In this document: positions 1-7,448 of the stretch, piece after piece | Layout of the letters: each line of letters begins with the position of its first letter | How positions within the stretch are numbered: the first letter of the stretch is position 1 | Notes under the pieces: model-generated | What the model saw: the letters and a program-made list of their open reading frames with translations, nothing else | Told to the model about the DNA's origin: nothing | The model's database searches: none | Position numbers and translations under genes: made by a program | DNA from: Chakrabartia godavariana | Lineage (GTDB): Bacteria > Pseudomonadota > Alphaproteobacteria > Sphingomonadales > Sphingomonadaceae | Direction of reading: 5' to 3' | DNA: 64,000 nt | Assembly: GCA_005518185.1 (NCBI GenBank) | Contig: RKSN01000001.1 | Location: 496,501-560,500, forward strand

Positions 1-664
1 GCAGCTCGGGATCGAATCGACCTTTGTCGGCGGTCTGCGCGTCACCGACAAGGAAACCGCCTATGTCGCGGAAATGGTCCTGTCAGGCGCGATCAACAAG
101 GAAATCGTCGGCTGGATCATGCAGGCAGGTGGCCAGGCCGTTGGCCTATCGGGCAAGGATGCGGGGCTTGTCACCGCCCGCAAGATCGAGGGGCGCGAGG
201 CCGACCCCAATCGCGGGATCGAACGCAATGTCGACATCGGCTTTGTGGGTGAGCCCGTGGCCGTCAACTCGACCATTCTCGATACGCTGACACACAATGG
301 CGTCATTCCGGTCGTCGCGCCGATCGCGCCTGATGAAAATGGCGCGACGTTCAACATCAATGCCGACACCATGGCCGGCGCGATTGCGGCGCATATCGGC
401 GCCGCACGCCTATTCCTGCTGACTGACGTGGCTGGGGTTCTCGACAAGGAGGGCAACCTCCTCACCGATCTCGACCCTGCCCGGATTGCCGAGCTGCAGG
501 CCGACGGCACGGTTTCAGGCGGCATGATCCCCAAGCTCGAGACCTGCATCACTGCCGTCGAAGGCGGCGTCGATGCGGCGGTCATCCTCGATGGTCGCGT
601 GCCACACGTGACCTTGCTCGAAATCTTCACGCGCGGCGGCGCGGGGACGCTCGTCCACAAATAG
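1..664 (+). CDS. argB: Acetylglutamate kinase, C-terminal part (5' end outside window)
   Basis: The open frame runs in from the left edge (codons begin at base 2), so the N-terminal ATP-binding part is missing. The visible part matches the amino-acid kinase fold of ArgB, which phosphorylates N-acetylglutamate in arginine synthesis. It shows the segment around GLSGKDAGL, then VNSTILDTL, IPVVAPIAPDENG, NINADTMAGAIA and LTDVAGVLD, and near the end VSGGMIPKLETC, which are conserved ArgB blocks for substrate and nucleotide binding. It ends at TAG just before the convergent ung gene. Nothing is odd apart from the truncation by the window. Confidence 0.95.
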   Translation, partial: QLGIESTFVGGLRVTDKETAYVAEMVLSGAINKEIVGWIMQAGGQAVGLSGKDAGLVTARKIEGREADPNRGIERNVDIGFVGEPVAVNSTILDTLTHNGVIPVVAPIAPDENGATFNINADTMAGAIAAHIGAARLFLLTDVAGVLDKEGNLLTDLDPARIAELQADGTVSGGMIPKLETCITAVEGGVDAAVILDGRVPHVTLLEIFTRGGAGTLVHK

Positions 665-666
665 GG

Positions 667-1356
667 TCAGGCCGGGTCCGGTAGCGTCCAGTCAATCGGA
701 GTCTGCCCGTTGGCTTCCAGAAACGCGTTCGCCTTTGAAAAATGGCGGCACCCGAGAAAGCCGTTGTGCGCGGACAGCGGGGAAGGGTGCGCCGCCTTCA
801 GCACGAGATGGCGGTCGGCATCGACAAAGGCGGCCTTTTTCTGCGCGTACGCTCCCCAAAGGAGGAAGACCACCGGTTCCGTCTTGGCGTTGACGATGCG
901 GATGATCTCATCCGTGAACGGCTCCCACCCCTTGCCCTGATGTGCCGCCGCTTGCCCCATCTCGACCGTCAGGACGCTGTTGAGGAGGAGGACACCCTGC
1001 TTCGCCCAGCTTTCCAGAAAGCCATGACGCGGCCGTGGAATGCCAAGATCGCTTTCCAGCTCCTTGTAGATGTTGACGAGCGATGGGGGCGGACGGACAC
1101 CCGGCTGGACGCTGAAGCACAGTCCATGGGCCTGTCCCTCTCCATGATAGGGGTCTTGCCCCAGAATGACGACGCGCACCTGGTCGAGCGGGGTCAAGTC
1201 CAGCGCGCGGAACCATTCGCTGCCTTTGGGGAAGATCCGCTTTCCAGCCGCCTTTTCAGCGAGAAGGAAGGCACGAAGCGCCTGCATGCGCGGGCTGGCC
1301 AGATCGTCCGCCAGATGGGCCTTCCAGCTGTCATGGAGTTTGATGGTGTTGGTCAT
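667..1356 (-). CDS. ung: Uracil-DNA glycosylase
   Basis: This 229-aa family 1 uracil-DNA glycosylase removes uracil from DNA as the first step of base excision repair. The water-activating motif GQDPYHG, the uracil-binding stretch LLLNSVLTV and the DNA-intercalation motif [11 protein letters not shown] are all present. The start at [11 protein letters not shown] is chosen over an in-frame codon 39 bases upstream because the extra 13 residues ([13 protein letters not shown]) are unlike the family. It converges with argB, with almost no space between the stop codons. Confidence 0.96.
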   Translation of the reverse strand: MTNTIKLHDSWKAHLADDLASPRMQALRAFLLAEKAAGKRIFPKGSEWFRALDLTPLDQVRVVILGQDPYHGEGQAHGLCFSVQPGVRPPPSLVNIYKELESDLGIPRPRHGFLESWAKQGVLLLNSVLTVEMGQAAAHQGKGWEPFTDEIIRIVNAKTEPVVFLLWGAYAQKKAAFVDADRHLVLKAAHPSPLSAHNGFLGCRHFSKANAFLEANGQTPIDWTLPDPA

Positions 1357-1463
1357 CGTGCGGCCAGACCTGCGGTCGCGGGCGGGCGGAGTCAATCATA
1401 TCTGTCAGGTTGCACCCCGCAGGCGAACCGGCCATGTTTCGCGGGAAAGCTTGAGAGGATGAC

Positions 1464-2372
1464 ATGGCCAATTACAACACGATCAAGGTCGATATCTCCG
1501 AAGGTATCCTGACCCTCACGATGCACCGCCCGGACAAGATGAACGCGTTCACGGGCGAGATGATGCAGGAAATGATCTCCGCCTTTGATCTGGCCGATGC
1601 TGATGACAGCGTCCGCGCCGTCATCGTGACGGGTGCCGGAGACCGCGCCTTCTGTGCCGGGGCGGACCTGTCCTCGGGTGCGAAGACCTTTGACTATGCC
1701 AAGCGCGGCGACCGCGACGTCAACGCCGGGGCAGTCAATGCAGACGGCACGGTCAATCTAAGTCACGAGGACGCACGAGATGGCGGCGGGCGTCTGACGC
1801 TGCGTATCTTCAACTGCAAGAAGCCGGTGATCAGCGCCGTCAATGGCGCGGCTGTCGGCATCGGTGCCACGATGCAGCTGGCGATGGATTTCCGTATGGC
1901 GAGCAGCACGGCCCGCTTCGGCTTCGTCTTTGCCCGGCGCGGTATTGTGCCTGAGGCGGCGTCGAGCTGGTTCCTGCCGCGTCTCGTCGGCATCAGCCAG
2001 GCGCTGGAATGGTGCTATTCGGGCCGCGTCTTCGGTGCGGAAGAGGCGCTGAAGGGCGGACTGGTCCGCTCAATCCATGCGCCCGAGGATCTGATGGCGG
2101 CGGCGCGGGCCTTTGCCCACGAGCTGACTGCCGAAAGCGCGCCGGTTTCGGTGGCGCTCACGCGTCAGATGATGTGGCGGATGCTGGGCGCGGCGCACCC
2201 CATGGAAGCGCACAAGCTGGACAGCCGGGCCATCTGGTCACGCGGTGCCGCAGGCGATGCCAAGGAAGGCGTGACGTCCTTCCTCGAAAAGCGGCCTGCC
2301 GCATATCCCGATAAGGTCAGTGAACACTTCCCGCACTTCTCACCCTGGATGGACGAACCCAGCTACGGCTGA
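1464..2372 (+). CDS. Enoyl-CoA hydratase/isomerase (crotonase) family protein
   Basis: The 302-aa crotonase-fold protein has the N-terminal pattern LTMHRPDKMNAF, the oxyanion-hole segment AFCAGADLSSG and the second block NGAAVGIGATMQLAMDFRMAS. A glutamate in GIVPEAASSWFLPR sits where this family places a catalytic acid. It probably hydrates or isomerises enoyl-CoA thioesters in fatty-acid or aromatic-acid breakdown, but the substrate cannot be read from sequence. The ATG follows GAGAGGATGAC, an acceptable ribosome binding site. It reads away from ung and stands alone. Confidence 0.9.
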   Translation: MANYNTIKVDISEGILTLTMHRPDKMNAFTGEMMQEMISAFDLADADDSVRAVIVTGAGDRAFCAGADLSSGAKTFDYAKRGDRDVNAGAVNADGTVNLSHEDARDGGGRLTLRIFNCKKPVISAVNGAAVGIGATMQLAMDFRMASSTARFGFVFARRGIVPEAASSWFLPRLVGISQALEWCYSGRVFGAEEALKGGLVRSIHAPEDLMAAARAFAHELTAESAPVSVALTRQMMWRMLGAAHPMEAHKLDSRAIWSRGAAGDAKEGVTSFLEKRPAAYPDKVSEHFPHFSPWMDEPSYG

Positions 2373-2400
2373 GTCCGTCCCTCCTGCCAGGGAGCGGGAG

Positions 2401-2697
2401 TTAGCGGCAGCGGCGCTTGCGGTCGAGTTCACGACCGACGAGCGCGCCTGCTGCGGCGCCGAGAATGGTTCCTGTGGCGCGGCTGCCATGAGTGTCCACG
2501 GCGCGCCCGAGAAGGGCACCGCCTGCCGCACCGACGACGAGGCCGACCGTGCCGTCCGACTTGCGGCAATAAACGCGGCCATCGTCGCCGCGCCATTCGC
2601 GATAGCGATAGCCGTCGCGCGCTTCGGCCGGGGCTGAGACCGCCAGTGCCGGCAGCGTCATGACCGCCGCCGAAAGGGTGAGGATTGTCTTACGCAT
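2401..2697 (-). CDS. Glycine-zipper 2TM domain envelope protein
   Basis: This 98-aa exported protein has a signal peptide ending near VSAPAEA. A basic Tyr/Arg-rich stretch follows, then two glycine-zipper segments (GLVVGAAGGALLG and GTILGAAAGALVG) typical of the 2TM/SlyB/OsmB-like outer-membrane family. It is probably a small envelope protein of unknown function. The ATG at 2697 is preferred over the adjacent GTG at 2700 because AAAGGAG lies at good spacing to it. It converges on the enoyl-CoA hydratase gene. Confidence 0.8.
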   Translation of the reverse strand: MRKTILTLSAAVMTLPALAVSAPAEARDGYRYREWRGDDGRVYCRKSDGTVGLVVGAAGGALLGRAVDTHGSRATGTILGAAAGALVGRELDRKRRCR

Positions 2698-2790
2698 CAC
2701 ATGGGCTCCTTTGTCTTAATCTCAAGGACTGGAGCCATCATGGCGCAGCTATTCTGAACCTTCGGCAACGAACCGTTTGATTCGTCGCGT

Positions 2791-3591
2791 TTATGGCGCG
2801 CTGCGCGGCGGCCATGGGAAGAAGGCGGATGTCCGGCGGAGATAGGCCTCATAGCCGGGCCGGTTCTTCTTCAGCCGGTGTTCCAGCATCGGTACGCCGG
2901 AGACGCGGGTCAGCAAGATGGTCAGAATGACAGGGCCGATCACCGCGTAGAGACCAGTCGTCGTTTCTGCCGCCACCAGCCAGATGCCCCACCAGGTGCA
3001 CACGTCGCCGAAATAGTTCGGATGGCGGGTATAGCGCCATAGCCCGGTGTCGAGCACCTTGCCCCTGTTCGCCGGGTTGTTGCGGAAGGCGGTCAGCTGC
3101 GCATCGCCCACGCTTTCAAAAAGGATGCCGGTTACGGCCATGGCAATGCCGACCCAGCCGATCATGCCAATGGTTGCGGGCGTGGTTGCCAGTTGCCCCA
3201 GCTGGGCGGGCAGGCAGACAAGGATCAGCAGCACGCACTGCATGGCGAACACCTGGATGAAGGAGGCCTTGGCGAAGCTCCAGCCCTTGCGGTCCATCAG
3301 GCGGCCGAGGATGGCGGCATAGCGCGGATCGATGCCATGCGCGCGCCAGCGGCGGAACAGATGGACCGAAAGCCGCAGCCCCCAGACGGCGGTCAGGCCC
3401 GTCAGCACGAGGCTGCGCATTGGGGCACCATCGGTCATCAGGGCGGTCGTCCCGGCGAGGATGACCATGCCAAGCGGCCAGAACGCGTCGATGACCGAAA
3501 CATCGCGGATGCGGACGCAATAAAGCCACAGGGCCGTCATGATCGCCGCGAGGATCGCGAAGTTGATTGTGAGCAGGTTCAGGGCACTCAT
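2791..3591 (-). CDS. DUF1295 family membrane protein (steroid 5-alpha-reductase-like)
   Basis: This 266-aa integral membrane protein has about seven hydrophobic segments and the C-terminal signature LWRYTRHPNYFGDVCTWWGIW. That is the NADPH-binding motif of the DUF1295 / 3-oxo-5-alpha-steroid 4-dehydrogenase-like group. The physiological substrate is unknown. The frame stays open far upstream, but the start at MSALNLL is chosen because GGAGGAG sits six bases before it. A second ATG two codons earlier touches this Shine-Dalgarno and is unlikely. It is probably monocistronic. Confidence 0.85.
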   Translation of the reverse strand: MSALNLLTINFAILAAIMTALWLYCVRIRDVSVIDAFWPLGMVILAGTTALMTDGAPMRSLVLTGLTAVWGLRLSVHLFRRWRAHGIDPRYAAILGRLMDRKGWSFAKASFIQVFAMQCVLLILVCLPAQLGQLATTPATIGMIGWVGIAMAVTGILFESVGDAQLTAFRNNPANRGKVLDTGLWRYTRHPNYFGDVCTWWGIWLVAAETTTGLYAVIGPVILTILLTRVSGVPMLEHRLKKNRPGYEAYLRRTSAFFPWPPRSAP

Positions 3592-4114
3592 CGTCATCTC
3601 CTCCGGCGCCGTGTCTTGTTGTTTGGGATGGCGCTCCGTTTCATCCACGATATCCCCGTTTTCCACAGGCGCAACCATGCCGTTTTGGTTTGACCGACTC
3701 AGCGCGCCATGAGAGCCTTCACTCATCGCCGGAACAAAAAGTTCAAGAGAAATCAAGAACTTGGAGTGAAGGCTTCGTCCAAGCGGACAGGTGGCTGAGC
3801 GCAAGCGATGCAAACCGGATGCAAGGACAGGGTGTTCAAGACGAGCCGCGCAACTCTGGTGCAAGCCATGCAGGAGCGGGATTTCAGACGGAACCCCGGG
3901 CAGGCAGGAGGCCGCAAGGCGAATGTCTGCAAGCACGCGAAGGCGGTGCGGCAGGACGCAGACCGGTCGAAAGGCCCAGACGCAGGAAGCCAAACCAAAT
4001 CGCGTAGTGAGGGCCGGCAGCAATGCTGGCCCTCATTTGATTCTGGCCGGCGCCGCGCCAATGTGGCGCGACCCCCGTGTTTCCCCCGTCATCCGGCAAA
4101 CGGTGCGTTAACCA
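3592..4114. other. Gene-poor interval with a large stem-loop and a GNRA-capped hairpin; possible structured RNA
   Basis: No convincing protein is encoded here: the open frames have no recognisable domain or good start. A two-tier inverted repeat pairs 3714-3724 (AGCCTTCACTC) with 3764-3774 (GAGTGAAGGCT), with an inner pair AAGTTC/GAACTT at 3739-3744 and 3757-3762. At 4008-4035 a 12-bp stem (TGAGGGCCGGCA with TGCTGGCCCTCA, one G-U) is capped by GCAA and followed by TTTGATTCT, which could act as a weak intrinsic terminator. Between them lie repeated GATGCAA and GACGCAG words. A plus-strand transcript of about 320 nt is an inference. I could not match it to tmRNA, RNase P RNA, SRP RNA, 6S RNA or a GEMM riboswitch. 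Confidence 0.4.
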
Positions 4115-5596
4115 ATGTTGGTTACCTATCGCCGGGTGATGGATCAGCTTCTCCTTTCCGCCGCGTCGCCCAGCGCCATGGTCATCGGTCTTTTGAGTGC
4201 TGGCGTGGGCCTGCTTGGCGTCCGTCTGCGCCGGGCCAGCCGCGCGCTGTCGGCGGAAACTGCCGCGCGGGATTTTCTGGCCCATCATGATCTGCTCACC
4301 GGCCTGCCCAACCGCGGCAAGCTGGAGGCGGCGCTGTTCGACCAGGCCCGCTGCGGCTTTGACGCCGCGCACCGCCTGTCGGTGGCAGTCATCAACCTCG
4401 ACCAGTTCAAGGATTTCAACGCCACGCTTGGGCATCAGGCGGGGAATGACATCCTGCGCACTGTCGCCGACCGGTTGCGTGCGACGCTGCCTGAAACCGA
4501 TTTCATCGCCCATCTGGGCGCCGATGAGTTCGCCATCCTGCGCACCTGCGCGGCATTGGGCGATACGGAGAACCTCGCCTTTCAGATCATGGCTGCCTTT
4601 GCGGCCCCCGTCGAAATCGGCGGGCATCTGTTCGACGTGGCGGCCTCCGTCGGCATTGCCACCGCGTCAGTTGATCGCGCACTTGAGGACCTCCTGCGCG
4701 AGGCGGACATCGCGATGAGCGAAGCCAAGCTGCGCAATCGCGGCGGCATCGTGCGCTTTGCACCCGCCATGGCCAAGCAGATCGAGTGTCGCCGGGCGAT
4801 GGAGCAGGATCTGCGTCATGCAATCGCGCGCGGCGAACTCATGCTCCATTATCAGCCAATCGTGGACGCGGAGACGGGGCTCATCTCCTCGGTCGAGGCG
4901 CTCTTGCGCTGGTCATCGCCGACGCATGGCGATGTGCCCCCCGATGTGTTCGTTCCCCTGGCCGAAGCCAGCGGACTGATGGCAGACATCGGCCGCTTTG
5001 TGATCGATCAGGCGGTGCAGGACAGCAGGCGCTGGCCCAACATTTCGACCGCGATCAACATCTCGGTCATCCAGCTGCGGTCGGCCTCGGTCCTGCAGGA
5101 TCTTCTGGAACCAACGCGCGTGCATGGCGTGTCGCCCGCCACCATCACGCTGGAAATCACCGAATCGATCCTGATGACCAATGACCCGCGGACGCTGCGA
5201 ACGCTCGATATTCTCAAGAGTCACGGCTTCCGCCTGTCACTCGACGATTTCGGCACCGGCTATGCCAGCCTCGCTTATGTCCGCGACTTTCCGTTCGACA
5301 CACTCAAGATCGACCGCAGCTATGTGGCCGCCATCGACGGTAATGAACGCGGCGCGGAGATGATCCGCGCGATCGTCGGCTTTGGCCGCATTCTCGGGCG
5401 TGAGATCATTGCCGAGGGCGTGGAAACGCAGGCCGAACTCGATGTCATGCAGGATGTGGGTGTGTCCCACCTGCAGGGCTATCTGTTTGCGCGGCCGATG
5501 GCAGCCGCCCATGTGGAAGCCTTGGTCACCGCAAGCCACCGCATGGAACAGCTCCGCTCCGCAGCAACGCGCCCGTTACTGCGGAGCGTTTCGTAA
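4115..5596 (+). CDS. Membrane-anchored GGDEF-EAL protein, probable c-di-GMP phosphodiesterase
   Basis: The 493-aa protein has one transmembrane segment (residues about 12-36), a GGDEF domain (about 55-215) and an EAL domain (about 230-480). The cyclase signature reads GADEF (135-139) and there is no RxxD inhibitory site before it, so cyclase activity is doubtful. The EAL domain is intact: EALLR (261-265), LEITES, DDFGTGY, KIDRSY and the late EGVET block are all present. The likely net activity is hydrolysis of cyclic di-GMP, with the GGDEF domain possibly a GTP sensor. The start is uncertain: ATG 4115 or ATG 4139, and neither has a strong Shine-Dalgarno. Confidence 0.9.
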   Translation: MLVTYRRVMDQLLLSAASPSAMVIGLLSAGVGLLGVRLRRASRALSAETAARDFLAHHDLLTGLPNRGKLEAALFDQARCGFDAAHRLSVAVINLDQFKDFNATLGHQAGNDILRTVADRLRATLPETDFIAHLGADEFAILRTCAALGDTENLAFQIMAAFAAPVEIGGHLFDVAASVGIATASVDRALEDLLREADIAMSEAKLRNRGGIVRFAPAMAKQIECRRAMEQDLRHAIARGELMLHYQPIVDAETGLISSVEALLRWSSPTHGDVPPDVFVPLAEASGLMADIGRFVIDQAVQDSRRWPNISTAINISVIQLRSASVLQDLLEPTRVHGVSPATITLEITESILMTNDPRTLRTLDILKSHGFRLSLDDFGTGYASLAYVRDFPFDTLKIDRSYVAAIDGNERGAEMIRAIVGFGRILGREIIAEGVETQAELDVMQDVGVSHLQGYLFARPMAAAHVEALVTASHRMEQLRSAATRPLLRSVS

Positions 5597-5630
5597 TGCC
5601 CTGACCGTCCAATTCAACCGTTTGCACTGC

Positions 5631-5708
5631 GCTTGTCGAAGGGTTGTTCTTCTCTTTTGCGCATCGGTGCCCAGAAGGACGGGGCTTCGACAAGCTCAGC
5701 CCAAACGG
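5631..5708. repeat. Dispersed palindromic repeat, family 1, copy a
   Basis: The left arm GCTTGTCGAAGGG and the right arm GGGGCTTCGACAAGCTCAG flank a variable centre. The word CTTCGACA(A/G)GCTCAGC and its complement recur at 11809-11894, 14914-15000 and 48426-48510. The left arm here lacks the usual CCTGA before GCTTGTCG, so this copy is eroded. It lies between the EAL gene and the convergent aldehyde dehydrogenase gene. Confidence 0.85.
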
Positions 5709-5736
5709 GTTTGTGTGGCTGGAGGGCTCCTATGCC

Positions 5737-7167
5737 CTAGGCCTTGAATTCCCGCGCAATGGTGGACTTGGTGGTCTTGCCATAAGGCGGCATCAGGCCC
5801 GCGAGTTTCGACACGTTGATCTTCGGCTGATGATAGACGCTCTTGGCGTGGCTGAAGGTCTTGAACCCGTCATGCCCGTGATAGGATCCCATGCCAGACG
5901 GGCCGATGCCGCCAAAGGGCAGGTCTTCCATCGAGACGTGGAAGATCACGTCATTGACGGTCGCACCGCCCGAGATCGTCTTGTCGAGCACGGTGCGCGT
6001 CTCGCCCTCATCCTCGCCGAAATAATAGAGGCCCAGCGGCCGGTCATGTGTGTTGACGTAGCTGATCGCTTCTTCGACGCGCTCATAGGTCTTGATCGGC
6101 AGGACAGGGCCGAAGATTTCCTCCTGCATCACCTTCATGTCGTCGGTCGGGTTGCGCACGAGGTAGAGCGGCATCTTGTTGCCGTTGGAGGCGGAGAAGT
6201 CCTCATTGGCGGGATTGACCTCGACAATCTCCGCACCCTTTTCGCGCGCATCGTCGAGATAGCCCTTCAGGCGGTCACGGTGGCGCGCATTGATGACCGA
6301 GGTGTAGTCCGGGTTGTCGAGCAGCGTCGGGTACATGACCGAAACGCCCTTTTGCAGGCCCGCGACGACTTCGCCTTCCTTCTCCTTGGGCACCATCAGA
6401 TAATCGGGCGCGAGGCAGATCTGTCCGGCATTGAGCATCTTGCCGAGCGCGATGCGCTGGGTCGCGCTTTCGATATTGGCGGACCGGCCAAGGATGGTGG
6501 GGGACTTGCCGCCGAGTTCGAGCGTCACCGGCGTCAGATTGTCCGCGGCGGCATGGAGGATGTGCTTGCCGATGCCTGTCGCACCCGTGAAGATCACATG
6601 GTCGAACGGCAGGCCGGCAAAGTCCTGCCCGACCTGCGGACCGCCCGAGAAGAAGGCGGCTTCCTCTTCGGAGAAATATTGCGGGCCGACTTTTTCAAAC
6701 AGTTCGGCAACCGTCGGCGTGAATTCCGACGATTTGACCATGATGCGATTGCCCGCGGCGAAGGCTCCCGTCAGCGGGCCCATCGTTAGCTGCACCGGGA
6801 AGTTCCAGGGTGAGATGATGCCGACGACACCCTTGGGCTGATATTCGACCTTGGCCTTTGCCCCAAGCAGGCCTAGCGGAAATTCCACCTTGCGGCGCTC
6901 CGGCTTCATCCATTGGTCGATTTGCTTGATCGTTGCCTTGATGACGCGGATCGAGGCGGTGATGTCCGTCATCATCGACTGTTCATGGCTGCGATGGCCG
7001 AAATCATCCGACATGGCCTTGCAGAAGGCCTCGCCGTGATCGACCAGCATCGCGATGGCACGCTTCAGCCGATCCTTGCGGACGGCGGCGGACACAGGCA
7101 GCTCTGCGGTAAAGGCAGCGCGCTGCGCATTGAGCACGGCAAGCATCTGGTCTCGAGTAACGGCCAT
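5737..7167 (-). CDS. Coniferyl-aldehyde dehydrogenase-type aldehyde dehydrogenase
   Basis: This 476-aa NAD(P)-dependent aldehyde dehydrogenase has the cofactor segment ISPWNFPVQL, the glycine motif FTGATGIGKH, the catalytic glutamate in TLELGGKSP and the nucleophile cysteine in GQICLAPDY. The GQICLAPDY form is characteristic of the coniferyl-aldehyde/fatty-aldehyde branch. It oxidises aldehydes to acids; the exact substrate is not decided by sequence. The start at MAVTRDQ (7167) has GAGGGG about eight bases upstream, whereas the 31 in-frame residues before it look non-coding. It is probably monocistronic. Confidence 0.92.
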   Translation of the reverse strand: MAVTRDQMLAVLNAQRAAFTAELPVSAAVRKDRLKRAIAMLVDHGEAFCKAMSDDFGHRSHEQSMMTDITASIRVIKATIKQIDQWMKPERRKVEFPLGLLGAKAKVEYQPKGVVGIISPWNFPVQLTMGPLTGAFAAGNRIMVKSSEFTPTVAELFEKVGPQYFSEEEAAFFSGGPQVGQDFAGLPFDHVIFTGATGIGKHILHAAADNLTPVTLELGGKSPTILGRSANIESATQRIALGKMLNAGQICLAPDYLMVPKEKEGEVVAGLQKGVSVMYPTLLDNPDYTSVINARHRDRLKGYLDDAREKGAEIVEVNPANEDFSASNGNKMPLYLVRNPTDDMKVMQEEIFGPVLPIKTYERVEEAISYVNTHDRPLGLYYFGEDEGETRTVLDKTISGGATVNDVIFHVSMEDLPFGGIGPSGMGSYHGHDGFKTFSHAKSVYHQPKINVSKLAGLMPPYGKTTKSTIAREFKA

Positions 7168-7448
7168 ATCAAATCCCCTCAGTCTGTTTTGCGGCCATGA
7201 TGGCGTGGCGGTGTAACAGGCGCAACAGTTCAGTTGCGACTTGGAACGTGCTTTTGGCATCCCATTGTGGCGGCTGGGCTATCGCGTAAAATGAGGGGAA
7301 GCCAAAAGCGATTTCCTGCTGTATAGGCGCCGCAGAACCGGTGCTTGCTAGAGGCGGCACTGGATGGATTTCCTGGCTGGGGGGTGTGGTCCGGTGTCAG
7401 TCTGCTGACAGCCGCGCCGACGCCAGGCCACACTGAACTGCGAGACAC

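Noticed and set aside
3592-4023. Upstream in-frame extension of the DUF1295 gene giving a 410-aa protein
   Set aside because: The added 144 residues have no family similarity and are low in hydrophobic pattern, and a consensus GGAGGAG sits six bases before the internal ATG at 3591.
3714-4040. Two-piece tmRNA, RNase P RNA, SRP RNA, 6S RNA or a GEMM c-di-GMP riboswitch
   Set aside because: No tag-peptide codons or T-arm/CCA, no GAGGAAAGTCC block, no SRP GGAAG core, and the GCAAACC...GATGCAAG words are too close together to enclose the GEMM P2 helix.
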